Source: Gammaproteobacteria bacterium (GTDB taxonomy: Bacteria > Pseudomonadota > Gammaproteobacteria > S012-40). Taken from it: 64,000 nt of DNA. Shown here in pieces: positions 7,652 to 15,997 of the stretch (position 1 is the stretch's first letter; every line of letters starts with the position of its first letter). The notes under the pieces are model-generated. The model was given only the letters and a program-made list of their open reading frames with translations. It made no database searches and was not told the DNA's origin. The stretch spans positions 124,001 through 188,000 of the forward strand of contig WFPC01000044.1 of NCBI GenBank assembly GCA_015487785.1. Direction: 5' to 3'. Position numbers and translations under genes: made by a program.

Positions 7652-7706
7652 GGTGGGGCCTTGAGGCCCTACTGAGGAAACGAAAACGAGGCCAAAAGGC
7701 CCCACC
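7652..7706. promoter_or_regulatory. paired GGCC palindromes within an 11-bp inverted repeat: candidate activator (UAS) sites
   Basis: Two palindromes lie here: GGGCC-TTGA-GGCCC at 7656-7669 and GGCC-AAAA-GGCC at 7690-7701. Their centres are 33 bp apart (about three helical turns). They lie about 86 and 119 bp upstream of the predicted sigma-54 start point, which is the usual place for bacterial enhancer-binding protein sites. They are also enclosed in a perfect 11-bp inverted repeat (7652-7662 with 7696-7706). The alternative reading is a terminator for the activator gene, which ends at 7720: the second palindrome is followed on the minus strand by a T-rich but interrupted tract. Both uses could coexist. 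Confidence 0.5.
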
Positions 7707-7719
7707 GCAAGGATCTCCA

Positions 7720-9078
7720 TCAGGACAGGCGACGAAAATCCCGCCGGACCAGACCATGTTTCTCCATGAGCTTGGTGAAACTGCGCCGCTCCTTGCCTGC
7801 CCGCCTGGCGGCTTCGGCCACATTGCCGCCAGCCTGTTCCAGCATGTGGCGTAAATAATTCTTTTCGAACTCGCCCACGACCCTGGCCTTGGCTTCACGG
7901 AAACTGCGCTGATAGAGATGATGATAACGCCGGTCGAAACGGTTGCGGCGCCGTTCCTCGGGCACGGGTTGTTCCGGTGCAAATGCAATGCACGGACCCT
8001 CGGCCAGAAGGAATTCACGCAGAACCATGTTTTCCAGCTCCCGCACATTGCCCGGCCAGTGATAACGCTGCATCCAGGCCAGCGTCTCCGGTGCGAGGTA
8101 TTTGTCGTATTGGCGATAGCGGCGCCGATACTGGGCAAGGAAATGCTCCGCCAGGTACACCACGTCCTCGCCCCGCTGACGCAAGGGAGGCAGGTCGATG
8201 GCCAGGATCTTGATGCGATAGAGCAAATCGCGACGAAAACGCCCCTGCTCCACCAAGGATTCCAGCGGCTCATTGGTGGCGCTCACCACTCGTAATCGAG
8301 CCCGGCGTACCTTCTGGCTGCCCAGGGGGCGATATTCGTAATCTTGTAGAAAGCGCAGCAAGGCCACCTGCCCCTTGCTACTCAGGGCCTCTATTTCATC
8401 GAGAAACAAGGTGCCCCCTTCGGCCAGTTCCACCAGGCCTCGCTGGGACTCACGGGCATCGGTATAGGCGCCACGCACATGACCAAACAACTCGTTCTCG
8501 AACAACTCATCGGGAATGGCACCACAATTGACCGCCACGAAAGGGCTGTCATCGGCGTGGAGATAATGCACCCCGCGGGCCACCAGCTCCTTGCCGGTAC
8601 CGGTCTCGCCGGTGATCAACAGTGGGGCATCGCAACGGGAAAAACGTTCGATGTCCTTGCGCACCTTTTGCAGCGCTGGCGAACATCCCACCAGGTTGCC
8701 CATCAAGCTAGCCTGGCCTTGCACGCGACGACGCCAGTTGACCAGCCGACACAGTTTGTCCAGTTTGATATGGAATTCTTCCTGACCCGCCGGCCAATGA
8801 ATAAGCTGTTCTGCATGATCCAAGAGGGCGGTATCTTCTGGCGAACCACACAACAAAACCAGCACGGGAATCGTTTTGAAATGCTGCAAGATGGCCAGCT
8901 CATAGGCGTCCAGTTTCAAGATCACCACATCATCGGGGGTGAACACGAAACGCGTCACCTCATTTGTCGCCAGCCATGACACATGGCACGGCGCAAAATG
9001 GTCCAATACCTGTTGCACAGGCAAGCTGGCCCATTCCGCGCGGTCGCCAACCAGAACAATTCGCATTCCCTTGTTCAT
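7720..9078 (-). CDS. sigma-54-dependent transcriptional activator (bEBP) with variant GAYTDA loop
   Basis: The protein has 452 residues. Residues 1-120 look receiver-like but lack the acidic pocket and a clear phosphoacceptor. The AAA+ domain follows: Walker A GETGTGKE at 157-164, the sigma-54 contact loop GAYTDA at 203-208 (consensus GAFTGA), Walker B GGTLFLDEIE at 221-230, and FRRDLLYRI at 281-289. A Fis-type helix-turn-helix (GNVAEAARRAGKERRSFTKL) is near residues 413-432. It probably activates the adjacent eCIS operon from the promoter at 7587-7602. The Gly-to-Asp change in the contact loop is unusual. No strong ribosome-binding site is visible at 9078; MRIVLVGD at 9066 is an alternative start. 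The 263-nt gap to galE holds no recognisable element. Confidence 0.9.
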   Translation of the reverse strand: MNKGMRIVLVGDRAEWASLPVQQVLDHFAPCHVSWLATNEVTRFVFTPDDVVILKLDAYELAILQHFKTIPVLVLLCGSPEDTALLDHAEQLIHWPAGQEEFHIKLDKLCRLVNWRRRVQGQASLMGNLVGCSPALQKVRKDIERFSRCDAPLLITGETGTGKELVARGVHYLHADDSPFVAVNCGAIPDELFENELFGHVRGAYTDARESQRGLVELAEGGTLFLDEIEALSSKGQVALLRFLQDYEYRPLGSQKVRRARLRVVSATNEPLESLVEQGRFRRDLLYRIKILAIDLPPLRQRGEDVVYLAEHFLAQYRRRYRQYDKYLAPETLAWMQRYHWPGNVRELENMVLREFLLAEGPCIAFAPEQPVPEERRRNRFDRRYHHLYQRSFREAKARVVGEFEKNYLRHMLEQAGGNVAEAARRAGKERRSFTKLMEKHGLVRRDFRRLS

Positions 9079-9341
9079 CGATTGGGTAGTTTCCGTTTGT
9101 CACAAACTCTGATCAATTCAGACCGCCTTGCAGCCCCACACGAATCGATCAGAAGCTCTCTTTGTTTTCGTTCCTCTTGTGGCCGATTTCAGTCTAGCGG
9201 CATCTTCTCCCCTTGCATACGACAAATCCAATGAGGAAATACCGGCCAGATTTGCCGCCAACCCGCTTTGCCAGATGGACAAAAAACAGGCTCCGGGCTA
9301 TGCTGGTCCCGTTTTTCATTTCTAACGTGACAAGGTCCTAA

Positions 9342-10343
9342 ATGACACGAAAAGGTATTCTGGTCACCGGCGGCGCGGGTTACATCGGCAGCCACGTGGT
9401 AAAGCAGTTGGGCGAAGCGGGCTATGGCAACATTGTCGTGCTGGACAATCTGAGCAAGGGCTTTCGCGATGCCGTGTTGTATGGCGAGCTGGTCGTGGGC
9501 GATACCGGCGACCGCGAGCTGGTTGGCCAGCTATTGCGTGAACACGCCATCGACTCGGTGCTGCACTTCGCCGCCCACACCATCGTGCCCGAGTCGGTGG
9601 CCGATCCACTGAAGTATTACGGCAACAACACCTGTAGTACCCGCAGTCTACTGCAATGCTGTGCCGAGGCCGGGGTGAAACATTTCATTTTTTCCTCCAC
9701 TGCCGCGGTCTATGGCATTCCGGAAACCATCCCGGTCACCGAGGAGGCACCCAAGCAGCCCATCAATCCCTACGGCACCTCCAAACTGATGAGTGAGATG
9801 ATGTTGCAGGATCTGGCGGCAGCCAGTGATCTTCGCTTCGTGATTCTGCGCTATTTCAATGTGGCCGGCTGCGACCCGCAAGGGCGCATCGGTCAGTCCA
9901 CCCCAGAGGCCACGCTGCTGACCAAGGTGGCCTGTGAGGCGGCCCTGGGAGTACGCGACGAGATCGCCATCTTCGGCACCGACTACCCCACCCCCGACGG
10001 CACCGGCATCCGCGACTACATTCATGTGGAAGACCTGGCCGATGCCCACCTCAAGGCACTGGACTACCTCGCCGCCGGCGGTGAGTCGGTGGTGCTCAAT
10101 TGTGGTTATGGCCATGGCTACAGCGTGCGCGAGGTGCTCAATGCCGTGGAAAAGGCCCATGGCGCGCCACTGCCCATCGTGGAACGGGAGCGCCGCGCCG
10201 GCGACCCGCCCAGTCTGGTGGCCGATGCCAGCCGGGCCCGTCGCCTGCTGGGCTGGACACCCCGCTACGACGACCTGGACGTAATCGTATCCACGGCCCT
10301 GGCCTGGGAAAAGAAGTTACTGCAAAAAAGACACGCTGGCTGA
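9342..10343 (+). CDS. galE: UDP-glucose 4-epimerase
   Basis: The protein has 333 residues, the usual length. It is an extended short-chain dehydrogenase: NAD-binding TGGAGYIG at residues 9-16, VVLDNLSKG at 32-40, HFAAHTIVPESV at 75-86, catalytic Ser/Thr at SST (118-120) and the YxxxK pair in NPYGTSK (Tyr144, Lys148). RYFNVAGCDPQGRIG is the GalE-specific block. It interconverts UDP-glucose and UDP-galactose (or the GlcNAc forms) in the cytoplasm for surface polysaccharide synthesis. It stands alone on the plus strand, divergent from the sigma-54 activator and convergent with the protease gene 11 nt after its stop. An AAGG sequence lies upstream of the ATG. Confidence 0.95.
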   Translation: MTRKGILVTGGAGYIGSHVVKQLGEAGYGNIVVLDNLSKGFRDAVLYGELVVGDTGDRELVGQLLREHAIDSVLHFAAHTIVPESVADPLKYYGNNTCSTRSLLQCCAEAGVKHFIFSSTAAVYGIPETIPVTEEAPKQPINPYGTSKLMSEMMLQDLAAASDLRFVILRYFNVAGCDPQGRIGQSTPEATLLTKVACEAALGVRDEIAIFGTDYPTPDGTGIRDYIHVEDLADAHLKALDYLAAGGESVVLNCGYGHGYSVREVLNAVEKAHGAPLPIVERERRAGDPPSLVADASRARRLLGWTPRYDDLDVIVSTALAWEKKLLQKRHAG

Positions 10344-10354
10344 AACGACCACGC

Positions 10355-11116
10355 TCAAAAAGCAAGACCGGCGCTCTGGAGCAAGGCACGCACGTGACGC
10401 ACCGGGATGGCATAGGTGATACCACTGGGCTTTTCCAACACCTTTTCCTTGGTCTCCTTCACGAAAACCTTGTTGATCACACCCACTACTCGGCCGGTTT
10501 CGGGATGATACAGCGGGCTGCCACTGTTGCCGGGATAGGCGGTGCCATCGAGCTGGAACACGTCGAAGGGTTTGCGCAGGCGCCGGATCATGCGCACGTC
10601 CAGGTCACGTGGCGAGGCTACCGGTATCGCCGCCGGCGAGATGGCCGAGATCATACCCATGTGGGTCACCGGATACAGCCCCAACACCGCACCAATGGGA
10701 AACCCGGTGAACAGGTAGCGTTGGCCTTCTCGCACCTCGTCCGCCCGTCCCAGCTTGACCGCCGGCAGACGACTGCCCACAAAACGCAACAGGGCGAGGT
10801 CGTGCTCCCGGTCGAGCTTGGCCACTTCCACCGGACGCGGCCGGGCCTTGCTTCCACGGCCGAAGAAAATAGCCAGGTATTCCCGCTTTTCCCCATCCAC
10901 CAGATCCGGTAACACATGGGCATTGGTAACCACGTGCCGCCCATCGGCCACCACAAAACCGGTGCCCAGAAGACGCACCGGGGGACGCCGGGTGGCCAAT
11001 ACCGTGCCCACACCGACGATACTGGGCTTCATTTCGGCAATGGTCTCCGGTATGCCAGCATGCGCCGGCAGACTCCACAAACCACAGAACAAGACCGCAA
11101 ACAAAGCTCGCCACAT
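10355..11116 (-). CDS. secreted trypsin-like serine protease
   Basis: The start at 11116 is chosen because AGGAG lies 8 nt upstream and the first 20 residues (MWRALFAVLFCGLWSLPAHA) form a signal peptide ending AHA. The frame is open further upstream. The 253-residue protein carries a complete chymotrypsin-fold triad: His67 in TNAHVL, Asp106 in REHDLALL and Ser198 in YPGNSGSP. No PDZ domain is present, so it differs from DegP/DegS. It is probably periplasmic and may act in envelope quality control; the substrate is unknown. It lies 87 nt downstream of rlmD on the same strand. Confidence 0.85.
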   Translation of the reverse strand: MWRALFAVLFCGLWSLPAHAGIPETIAEMKPSIVGVGTVLATRRPPVRLLGTGFVVADGRHVVTNAHVLPDLVDGEKREYLAIFFGRGSKARPRPVEVAKLDREHDLALLRFVGSRLPAVKLGRADEVREGQRYLFTGFPIGAVLGLYPVTHMGMISAISPAAIPVASPRDLDVRMIRRLRKPFDVFQLDGTAYPGNSGSPLYHPETGRVVGVINKVFVKETKEKVLEKPSGITYAIPVRHVRALLQSAGLAF

Positions 11117-11203
11117 GCGCCTATCTCCTATGCCACAGGCTACAACAATAACCTGCCTGTGCCAGCGGGTAAACCCGCCGCTACGGTCATCGGGAGCGGC
11201 CAT

Positions 11204-12520
11204 TCAGCGGCGCTCGAATACCGCCATGGATTCCACGTGGGCGGTATGGGGGAACATGTCCATGATGCCGGCGCTGAGCAGACGATAACCCTGGCGATGG
11301 ACGATTTCCTCGCTATCCCGAGCCAGAGTGGCGGGGTCGCAGGAGACGTAGACCATGCGCTGTGGCCGCAGCTTGTGCAACTGTTGCACGATTTCCAGCG
11401 CACCACTGCGGGGAGGGTCGAGCAACAGCCGGTCGATCTGCCCCAACCAGGGCGCCTGGCTGAAATCACTGGCCAGGTCGGCCACGTGAAAACGGCAATT
11501 GTCCAGGCCGTTGCGCCGCGCATTGTCCCGCGCCCGCGTCACCAGCCCCGCTTCGCCCTCGACCCCGATCACCTCCGCCGCTCGCCGCCCCAGAGGCAGG
11601 CTGAAGTTGCCCAACCCGCAGAACAGGTCCAGCACCCGGTGTGAGACCTCGACTTGCAACAGCTCTACCGCCCGGCTCACCATCTGGCGATTGATCTCGG
11701 CATTGACCTGGGTGAAATCCCCTGGCGCGAACTGCAGTTCCAGATCGAAGGCGGGCAGACAATAGCTCAGGGGAGGAGGTGATTCCGGCCACAGGGGATG
11801 GATACTGTCCGGCCCCTGGGGTTGCAGATGAATCTGCAGGCCGTAGCGCCGGCCAAAGCCAGCCAGGGCCTGGCGGTCGGTCGTGCTGAGCGGGTCCAGG
11901 TGGCGAAACACCAGAGCACCCGTCGTATCGCCCAGGGCCACCTCGATCTGGGGCAGGCGATCGGGCCGGGACAGGCCACCGATGAGTTCGGACAGTTCCG
12001 GCAAATGTTCCCCCACCGCCGGATGCAGCACCGGGCATCGCGTCATGTCGGCCAGATAGGGGCTGCGCTTCTCGCGGAAACCCACCAGCACACGCCCCTT
12101 CTTGGCCACCCATTTGACCCCCAGGCGGGCCTTGCGCCGGTAACCCCATACGGGCCCGGTAAGCGGGGTCAGTATTTCCTCGGGCCGGGTCTTGCCGATG
12201 CGCTGGAGTTTGTCCAGCAAATCCTTTTGCTTGGCCTCGACCTGGGCCTCATGCGCCAGGTGTTGCAGGCTGCAACCACCGCAAACACCGAAATGTGGGC
12301 AATGGGGCGCCACGCGCTGCTGCGCGGGCTGCAATACCGCCACTGTTTCGGCCTCGTCGTAACGGCGCTTGCGCCGCCGGTAGCGCAGCCGCACCTGTTC
12401 TCCCGCCAGGGCACCATCGACGAACACCGCCTTGCCGTCGATGTGGGTGATGCCACGGCCATCGGGGGAAAGGGATTCGATCACCGCCGTGACCGGTTCG
12501 CGGGGAACACGCCTGGCCAT
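11204..12520 (-). CDS. rlmD: 23S rRNA (uracil-1939-C5)-methyltransferase
   Basis: The 438 residues match RlmD/RumA architecture. A TRAM-type RNA-binding domain covers about residues 8-65. The iron-sulfur cluster cysteines are in CPHFGVCGGC (Cys74, Cys80, Cys83), with a fourth in TRCPVLHP. The C-terminal Rossmann methyltransferase has DLFCGLGNFSLPLG for SAM binding, LLLDPPRSGA and the catalytic-cysteine motif YVSCDPATLARD. It methylates U1939 of 23S rRNA. It follows the exonuclease gene after 3 nt, so cysM, the exonuclease gene and rlmD probably form one transcript. Confidence 0.95.
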   Translation of the reverse strand: MARRVPREPVTAVIESLSPDGRGITHIDGKAVFVDGALAGEQVRLRYRRRKRRYDEAETVAVLQPAQQRVAPHCPHFGVCGGCSLQHLAHEAQVEAKQKDLLDKLQRIGKTRPEEILTPLTGPVWGYRRKARLGVKWVAKKGRVLVGFREKRSPYLADMTRCPVLHPAVGEHLPELSELIGGLSRPDRLPQIEVALGDTTGALVFRHLDPLSTTDRQALAGFGRRYGLQIHLQPQGPDSIHPLWPESPPPLSYCLPAFDLELQFAPGDFTQVNAEINRQMVSRAVELLQVEVSHRVLDLFCGLGNFSLPLGRRAAEVIGVEGEAGLVTRARDNARRNGLDNCRFHVADLASDFSQAPWLGQIDRLLLDPPRSGALEIVQQLHKLRPQRMVYVSCDPATLARDSEEIVHRQGYRLLSAGIMDMFPHTAHVESMAVFERR

Positions 12521-12523
12521 GAC

Positions 12524-13300
12524 TCAGGCGCCTTTCCAGCGTTGCAGAAAAGCCTGCCAATGCGCCTTGTCTTCGTGCAGCAGGCTCTCACGCACCAGTT
12601 CGCATTCCTGGCGATAACGCAACTCGCTCAACTGCCCGCGTATCAATTGAAAGCGCAGATAGACCAGGTAGGTGTTGAGAACGTCGCTCTCGCAATAATC
12701 GCGTATGCCACCGATGTCACCTGCCAGGAAACGTTCCCAGACCCCGGCCCCGCTCAGGCCCATTTTGCCCGGTAAGCCCAGCAGGACGGCCAGTTCGTCC
12801 AGGGGCACGCTGGCACGGGCCTGGTAACCAGCCAGCACGTCCATGAGGTCGATGTGACGCCAATGGTAACGCCCGAGATAATTGTTCCACTTGAAATCAC
12901 GGTCGTCCTCGCCCACGTCCCAGTATTTGGCCGCGCGAATGCCATGCACCAGACTGCGATAGTGCAAAACGGGAAGATCGAAACCGCCACCATTCCAGCT
13001 CACCAGGGTGGGTGTATAGCGTTCCAGGCCATCGTAGAAACGCTGGATCAGTTCGGCCTCGGAACTGCTTGCCTCGCCCAGCGACCACACTTTGAAGCGC
13101 TGGGGCGTGCGCAGGGCCACCGAGATGGCCACGATGCGATGCAGGTGGTGACGCAGGAACTCCGAATCGCCGGTCTGCTGGCGTCGCTTGTGGAACATGA
13201 TGGTGGCCACTTCCTCGTCGCTCAAATCGTCGAGGCCGTACAAGCGTCGCCCCCCATCCACATCGGGGACGGTTTCGATATCGAACACGAAGACGTTCAT
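12524..13300 (-). CDS. predicted 3'-5' exonuclease, PolB exonuclease-domain family
   Basis: The 258-residue protein is a stand-alone DEDDy-type exonuclease. Motif I is VFDIETVPD (Asp7, Glu9), motif II lies in LVSWNGGGFDLPVL, and motif III is YCESDVLNTYLVYLRF with the Asp and Tyr of the family. This corresponds to the 'predicted 3'-5' exonuclease related to the exonuclease domain of PolB' family found beside rlmD/cysM in many gammaproteobacteria. The biological substrate is not established. Its ATG overlaps the cysM stop by 1 nt (TGATG), indicating translational coupling. Confidence 0.85.
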   Translation of the reverse strand: MNVFVFDIETVPDVDGGRRLYGLDDLSDEEVATIMFHKRRQQTGDSEFLRHHLHRIVAISVALRTPQRFKVWSLGEASSSEAELIQRFYDGLERYTPTLVSWNGGGFDLPVLHYRSLVHGIRAAKYWDVGEDDRDFKWNNYLGRYHWRHIDLMDVLAGYQARASVPLDELAVLLGLPGKMGLSGAGVWERFLAGDIGGIRDYCESDVLNTYLVYLRFQLIRGQLSELRYRQECELVRESLLHEDKAHWQAFLQRWKGA

Positions 13301-14190
13301 CAGGCAGGGAATACCCCGGTAGACAGATAGCGGTCGCCGCGATCGCAGATGATGGCGACGATAGTGGCCTGTTCCACCTCCTGCGACAGCCGCAAGGCCG
13401 CAGCCACCGCGCCGCCGGAAGATATACCGGCGAAAATACCTTCCCGGGCGGCCAGTGCCCGAGTGGTCTCCTCGGCCTCCTGCTGGCTCACGTCCATGAG
13501 CCGGTCCACCCGGCTGGCCTGGTAGATGCTGGGTAGATAGGCCTCCGGCCAGCGCCGGATACCGGGAATATTGGCGCCCTCCTTGGGTTGTACGCCGATG
13601 ATCTGGATTTGCGGGTTCCGCTCCTTGAGATAGAGCGAGGTACCCATGATAGTGCCAGTGGTACCCATGGCGCTGACGAAATGGGTAACCTGGCCCTCGG
13701 TATCACGCCAGATCTCCGGGCCGGTACCCTCGTAGTGAGCACGAGGGTTGTCAGGGTTGGAGAACTGATCCAGCACCTTGCCCTTACCCTCTTCTTCCAT
13801 GGTCTTGGCCAGATCGCGCGCACCTTCCATACCCTGTTCACGTGACACCAGGATGATCTTGGCCCCAAAGGCCTTCATCACGCCGCGACGCTCCTCACTC
13901 ATGTGCTCGGGCATGATGAGCACCATGCGATAGCCCTTGATCGCTGCCGCCATGGCCAGCGCGATACCGGTGTTGCCGCTGGTGGCCTCGATCAGGGTGT
14001 CACCGGGCTTGATCTCACCACGGGCCTCGGCGTGACGGATCATGGACAGGGCGGGGCGGTCCTTCACCGAGCCCGCCGGATTGTTGCCTTCCAGCTTCAC
14101 TAGGATACGGTTGTTGGTTTCACCGGGCAGGCGTTGCAGGCGCACCAGCGGTGTATTGCCCACACAGGCTTCGAGGGTTGGAATGGTCAT
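13300..14190 (-). CDS. cysM: cysteine synthase B (O-acetylserine sulfhydrylase)
   Basis: The start at 14190 is chosen because AAGGAG precedes it at the right distance and the N-terminus MTIPTLEACVGNTPLVRLQR is typical. The frame stays open for another 50 low-complexity codons upstream. The 296-residue PLP enzyme has the PLP lysine in PAGSVKDRPA (Lys43), the SGNTG loop for substrate binding and GTTGTIMG for phosphate binding. The short length and CysM-type C-terminus favour isozyme B, which can use thiosulfate as well as sulfide. It is the first gene of the cysM-exonuclease-rlmD set. Confidence 0.92.
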   Translation of the reverse strand: MTIPTLEACVGNTPLVRLQRLPGETNNRILVKLEGNNPAGSVKDRPALSMIRHAEARGEIKPGDTLIEATSGNTGIALAMAAAIKGYRMVLIMPEHMSEERRGVMKAFGAKIILVSREQGMEGARDLAKTMEEEGKGKVLDQFSNPDNPRAHYEGTGPEIWRDTEGQVTHFVSAMGTTGTIMGTSLYLKERNPQIQIIGVQPKEGANIPGIRRWPEAYLPSIYQASRVDRLMDVSQQEAEETTRALAAREGIFAGISSGGAVAAALRLSQEVEQATIVAIICDRGDRYLSTGVFPA

Positions 14191-14233
14191 GCGGACCCTG
14201 CTCCTTGTCGCTATAGGCTTCGAGGGCGCTAGT

Positions 14234-14656
14234 CTAACGAAGCCGGCCGCCCCTGGCCAGCCAGCGCGCCTCGCCGCGCCGCAGCCACTGCCCCAGCGTG
14301 GTGGCGGCCAGCCACCAGGCCGCCACCACGCCGAGCGCATTGGCCAGCATGTCGGCCAGATCGAACGTGCGGTAACCCAGCCCGCCCTGCACCACTTCCA
14401 GCACCACTCCCAAGAGCACGAGCCAACCGGCGATGATGCGATGGCGCCGGCGCGCGTAGAGCTGGGCGAACCACAGCATCAGCACCAAGTAGGCACCGAA
14501 ATGCGCCAGCTTGTCGCCCAGCACAAGCGGAGACACGTCCACCGGGTTGGGCGTGAGCGACGAATAAACGACACCCAATACCAGTCCCCAGCCCACCGTC
14601 AACCACCAGGAATGGAACCTCAGCCGATCCAAAAGCGTTACCTCGTCATGCAACAA
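14234..14656 (-). CDS. VanZ family membrane protein
   Basis: The 140-residue protein contains three to four hydrophobic segments and the VanZ-family pattern: YSSLTPNP after the first membrane segment, DKLAHFGAYLVLM, EVVQGGLGYRTFDLADMLAN and a closing membrane helix. VanZ proteins are small inner-membrane proteins; the prototype raises teicoplanin resistance, but most chromosomal copies have no known role. No in-frame ATG is available near the N-terminus. The frame most likely starts at a TTG (14656 or 14653), without a visible ribosome-binding site, so the start is uncertain. It lies 43 nt upstream of the cysM start on the same strand. Confidence 0.8.
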   Translation of the reverse strand: MLHDEVTLLDRLRFHSWWLTVGWGLVLGVVYSSLTPNPVDVSPLVLGDKLAHFGAYLVLMLWFAQLYARRRHRIIAGWLVLLGVVLEVVQGGLGYRTFDLADMLANALGVVAAWWLAATTLGQWLRRGEARWLARGGRLR

Positions 14657-14814
14657 AACACGAAAAGAATTATCGTTTTAGTGCTTATTTGCAGGTTTCT
14701 TTCCCTGGCCCGACAGTCTACACTACTCCCTAGGAATGATAAGGGGAAGTGCCGCGCCAGACTCCGGAAGGATTCTTGCTTTCCGATTCCGAGTTTGACT
14801 GCCGAGAGATTTTC

Positions 14815-15921
14815 ATGGATCACATACCCGCCTTTCTGCTGAGCTTCCTGGTCACCCTGGCCTTGCTGTGGCTGTTGCCCCCCGTGGCGCGCCGCATCGG
14901 CTTCGTGGACAAGCCCGGTGGCCGCAAGAAACACCGCGGCAGCATTCCGCTGGTCGGCGGCGTGGCCATGTATGCCGGCACATTGACCGCCCTGTGGTTG
15001 ACCCAGGAGAGCTTCGAGGGTTTCCTCGGCCTGCTCGTGGGCGGTGGCCTGTTGCTGCTGGTCGGCAGCATCGACGACAAGCTCAATCTCTCTGCCGCCA
15101 GTCGCTTCGTGGCCCAGATCAGCGCCGTGTTCATCGCCATCTACTTCGACCAGCTCATGCTGAACCATCTGGGCAATCTGGTGGGCTTGGGCCAGCTACA
15201 ACTGGGCTGGATGGCCCTGCCGGTCACCGTGATCGCCGTAGTGGGTGTCATCAACGCGCTCAACATGTCCGACGGTATGGATGGCCTGGCCGGCGGCCTC
15301 AGCCTGGTCACCCTGGCCAGCCTGACCCTGGTGGCGCTGTATTTCGGCCATTTCGAACAGGCTTTTCTGCTTCCGGTGCTCACAGGCGCGGTGCTGGCCT
15401 TCCTGACCCGTAACATGCGCACCCGTCGCCACAAGCAGGCCAGCGTGTTCATGGGCGATGGCGGCAGCATGTTCCTGGGTTTCACCATCGCCTGGCTGGT
15501 AATCCAAGCCTCGCAGAATCCGGCCAGTGGCTTTGCCCCGGTCAACGCCCTGTGGATCTTCGCCCTGCCATTGCTGGACACCGTCTGCATCATGCTGCGC
15601 CGCATCCTCAAGGGGCGCTCCCCTTTCGCCCCCGACCGTGAACACTTCCACCACATCCTGCTGGTGGCCGGTTACAGTGTGCGTCGCTCGGTATTGATCA
15701 TGCTGGCCCTGGCCGGCCTGTTGGCCTCCGCGGGGCTGCTGGCCCAGGCCCTGGGCGTTCCCGAGTCCTGGCAGTTTGCCGCCTTCCTGGCCCTGTTCGG
15801 CGCCTACTCCTGGGGCATGAGTCACGCCTGGAAGGTGATGAAAGCCATTCGCCCGGCCTCACCTCCCAGCGCTGGCGGCTCCGACAACTTCATCCATCCC
15901 GTCAAGCGTTCCCGGCGCTGA
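14815..15921 (+). CDS. WecA-like undecaprenyl-phosphate N-acetylglucosaminyl 1-phosphate transferase
   Basis: From the ATG at 14815 (MDHIPAFLL) the protein has 368 residues and about 10-11 membrane helices. It belongs to the MraY/WecA polyprenyl-phosphate sugar-phosphate transferase family. Visible motifs are GSIDDKLNLS (the Asp-Asp Mg-binding site), NALNMSDGMDGLAGG, FMGDGGSMFLG and the HFHHILL histidine motif. WecA transfers GlcNAc-1-phosphate to undecaprenyl phosphate, the first step of O-antigen or enterobacterial common antigen synthesis. The C-terminus is followed by a short polar tail. It stands alone, divergent from the VanZ gene. Sugar specificity cannot be decided from sequence. Confidence 0.88.
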   Translation: MDHIPAFLLSFLVTLALLWLLPPVARRIGFVDKPGGRKKHRGSIPLVGGVAMYAGTLTALWLTQESFEGFLGLLVGGGLLLLVGSIDDKLNLSAASRFVAQISAVFIAIYFDQLMLNHLGNLVGLGQLQLGWMALPVTVIAVVGVINALNMSDGMDGLAGGLSLVTLASLTLVALYFGHFEQAFLLPVLTGAVLAFLTRNMRTRRHKQASVFMGDGGSMFLGFTIAWLVIQASQNPASGFAPVNALWIFALPLLDTVCIMLRRILKGRSPFAPDREHFHHILLVAGYSVRRSVLIMLALAGLLASAGLLAQALGVPESWQFAAFLALFGAYSWGMSHAWKVMKAIRPASPPSAGGSDNFIHPVKRSRR

Positions 15922-15997
15922 GCAACTGCTCCCGCTTTACCACCATCGCCCCGCCTGCTATGTTAGCCCGCGGTGGAATACTGCCTGCGAGGAGAAC

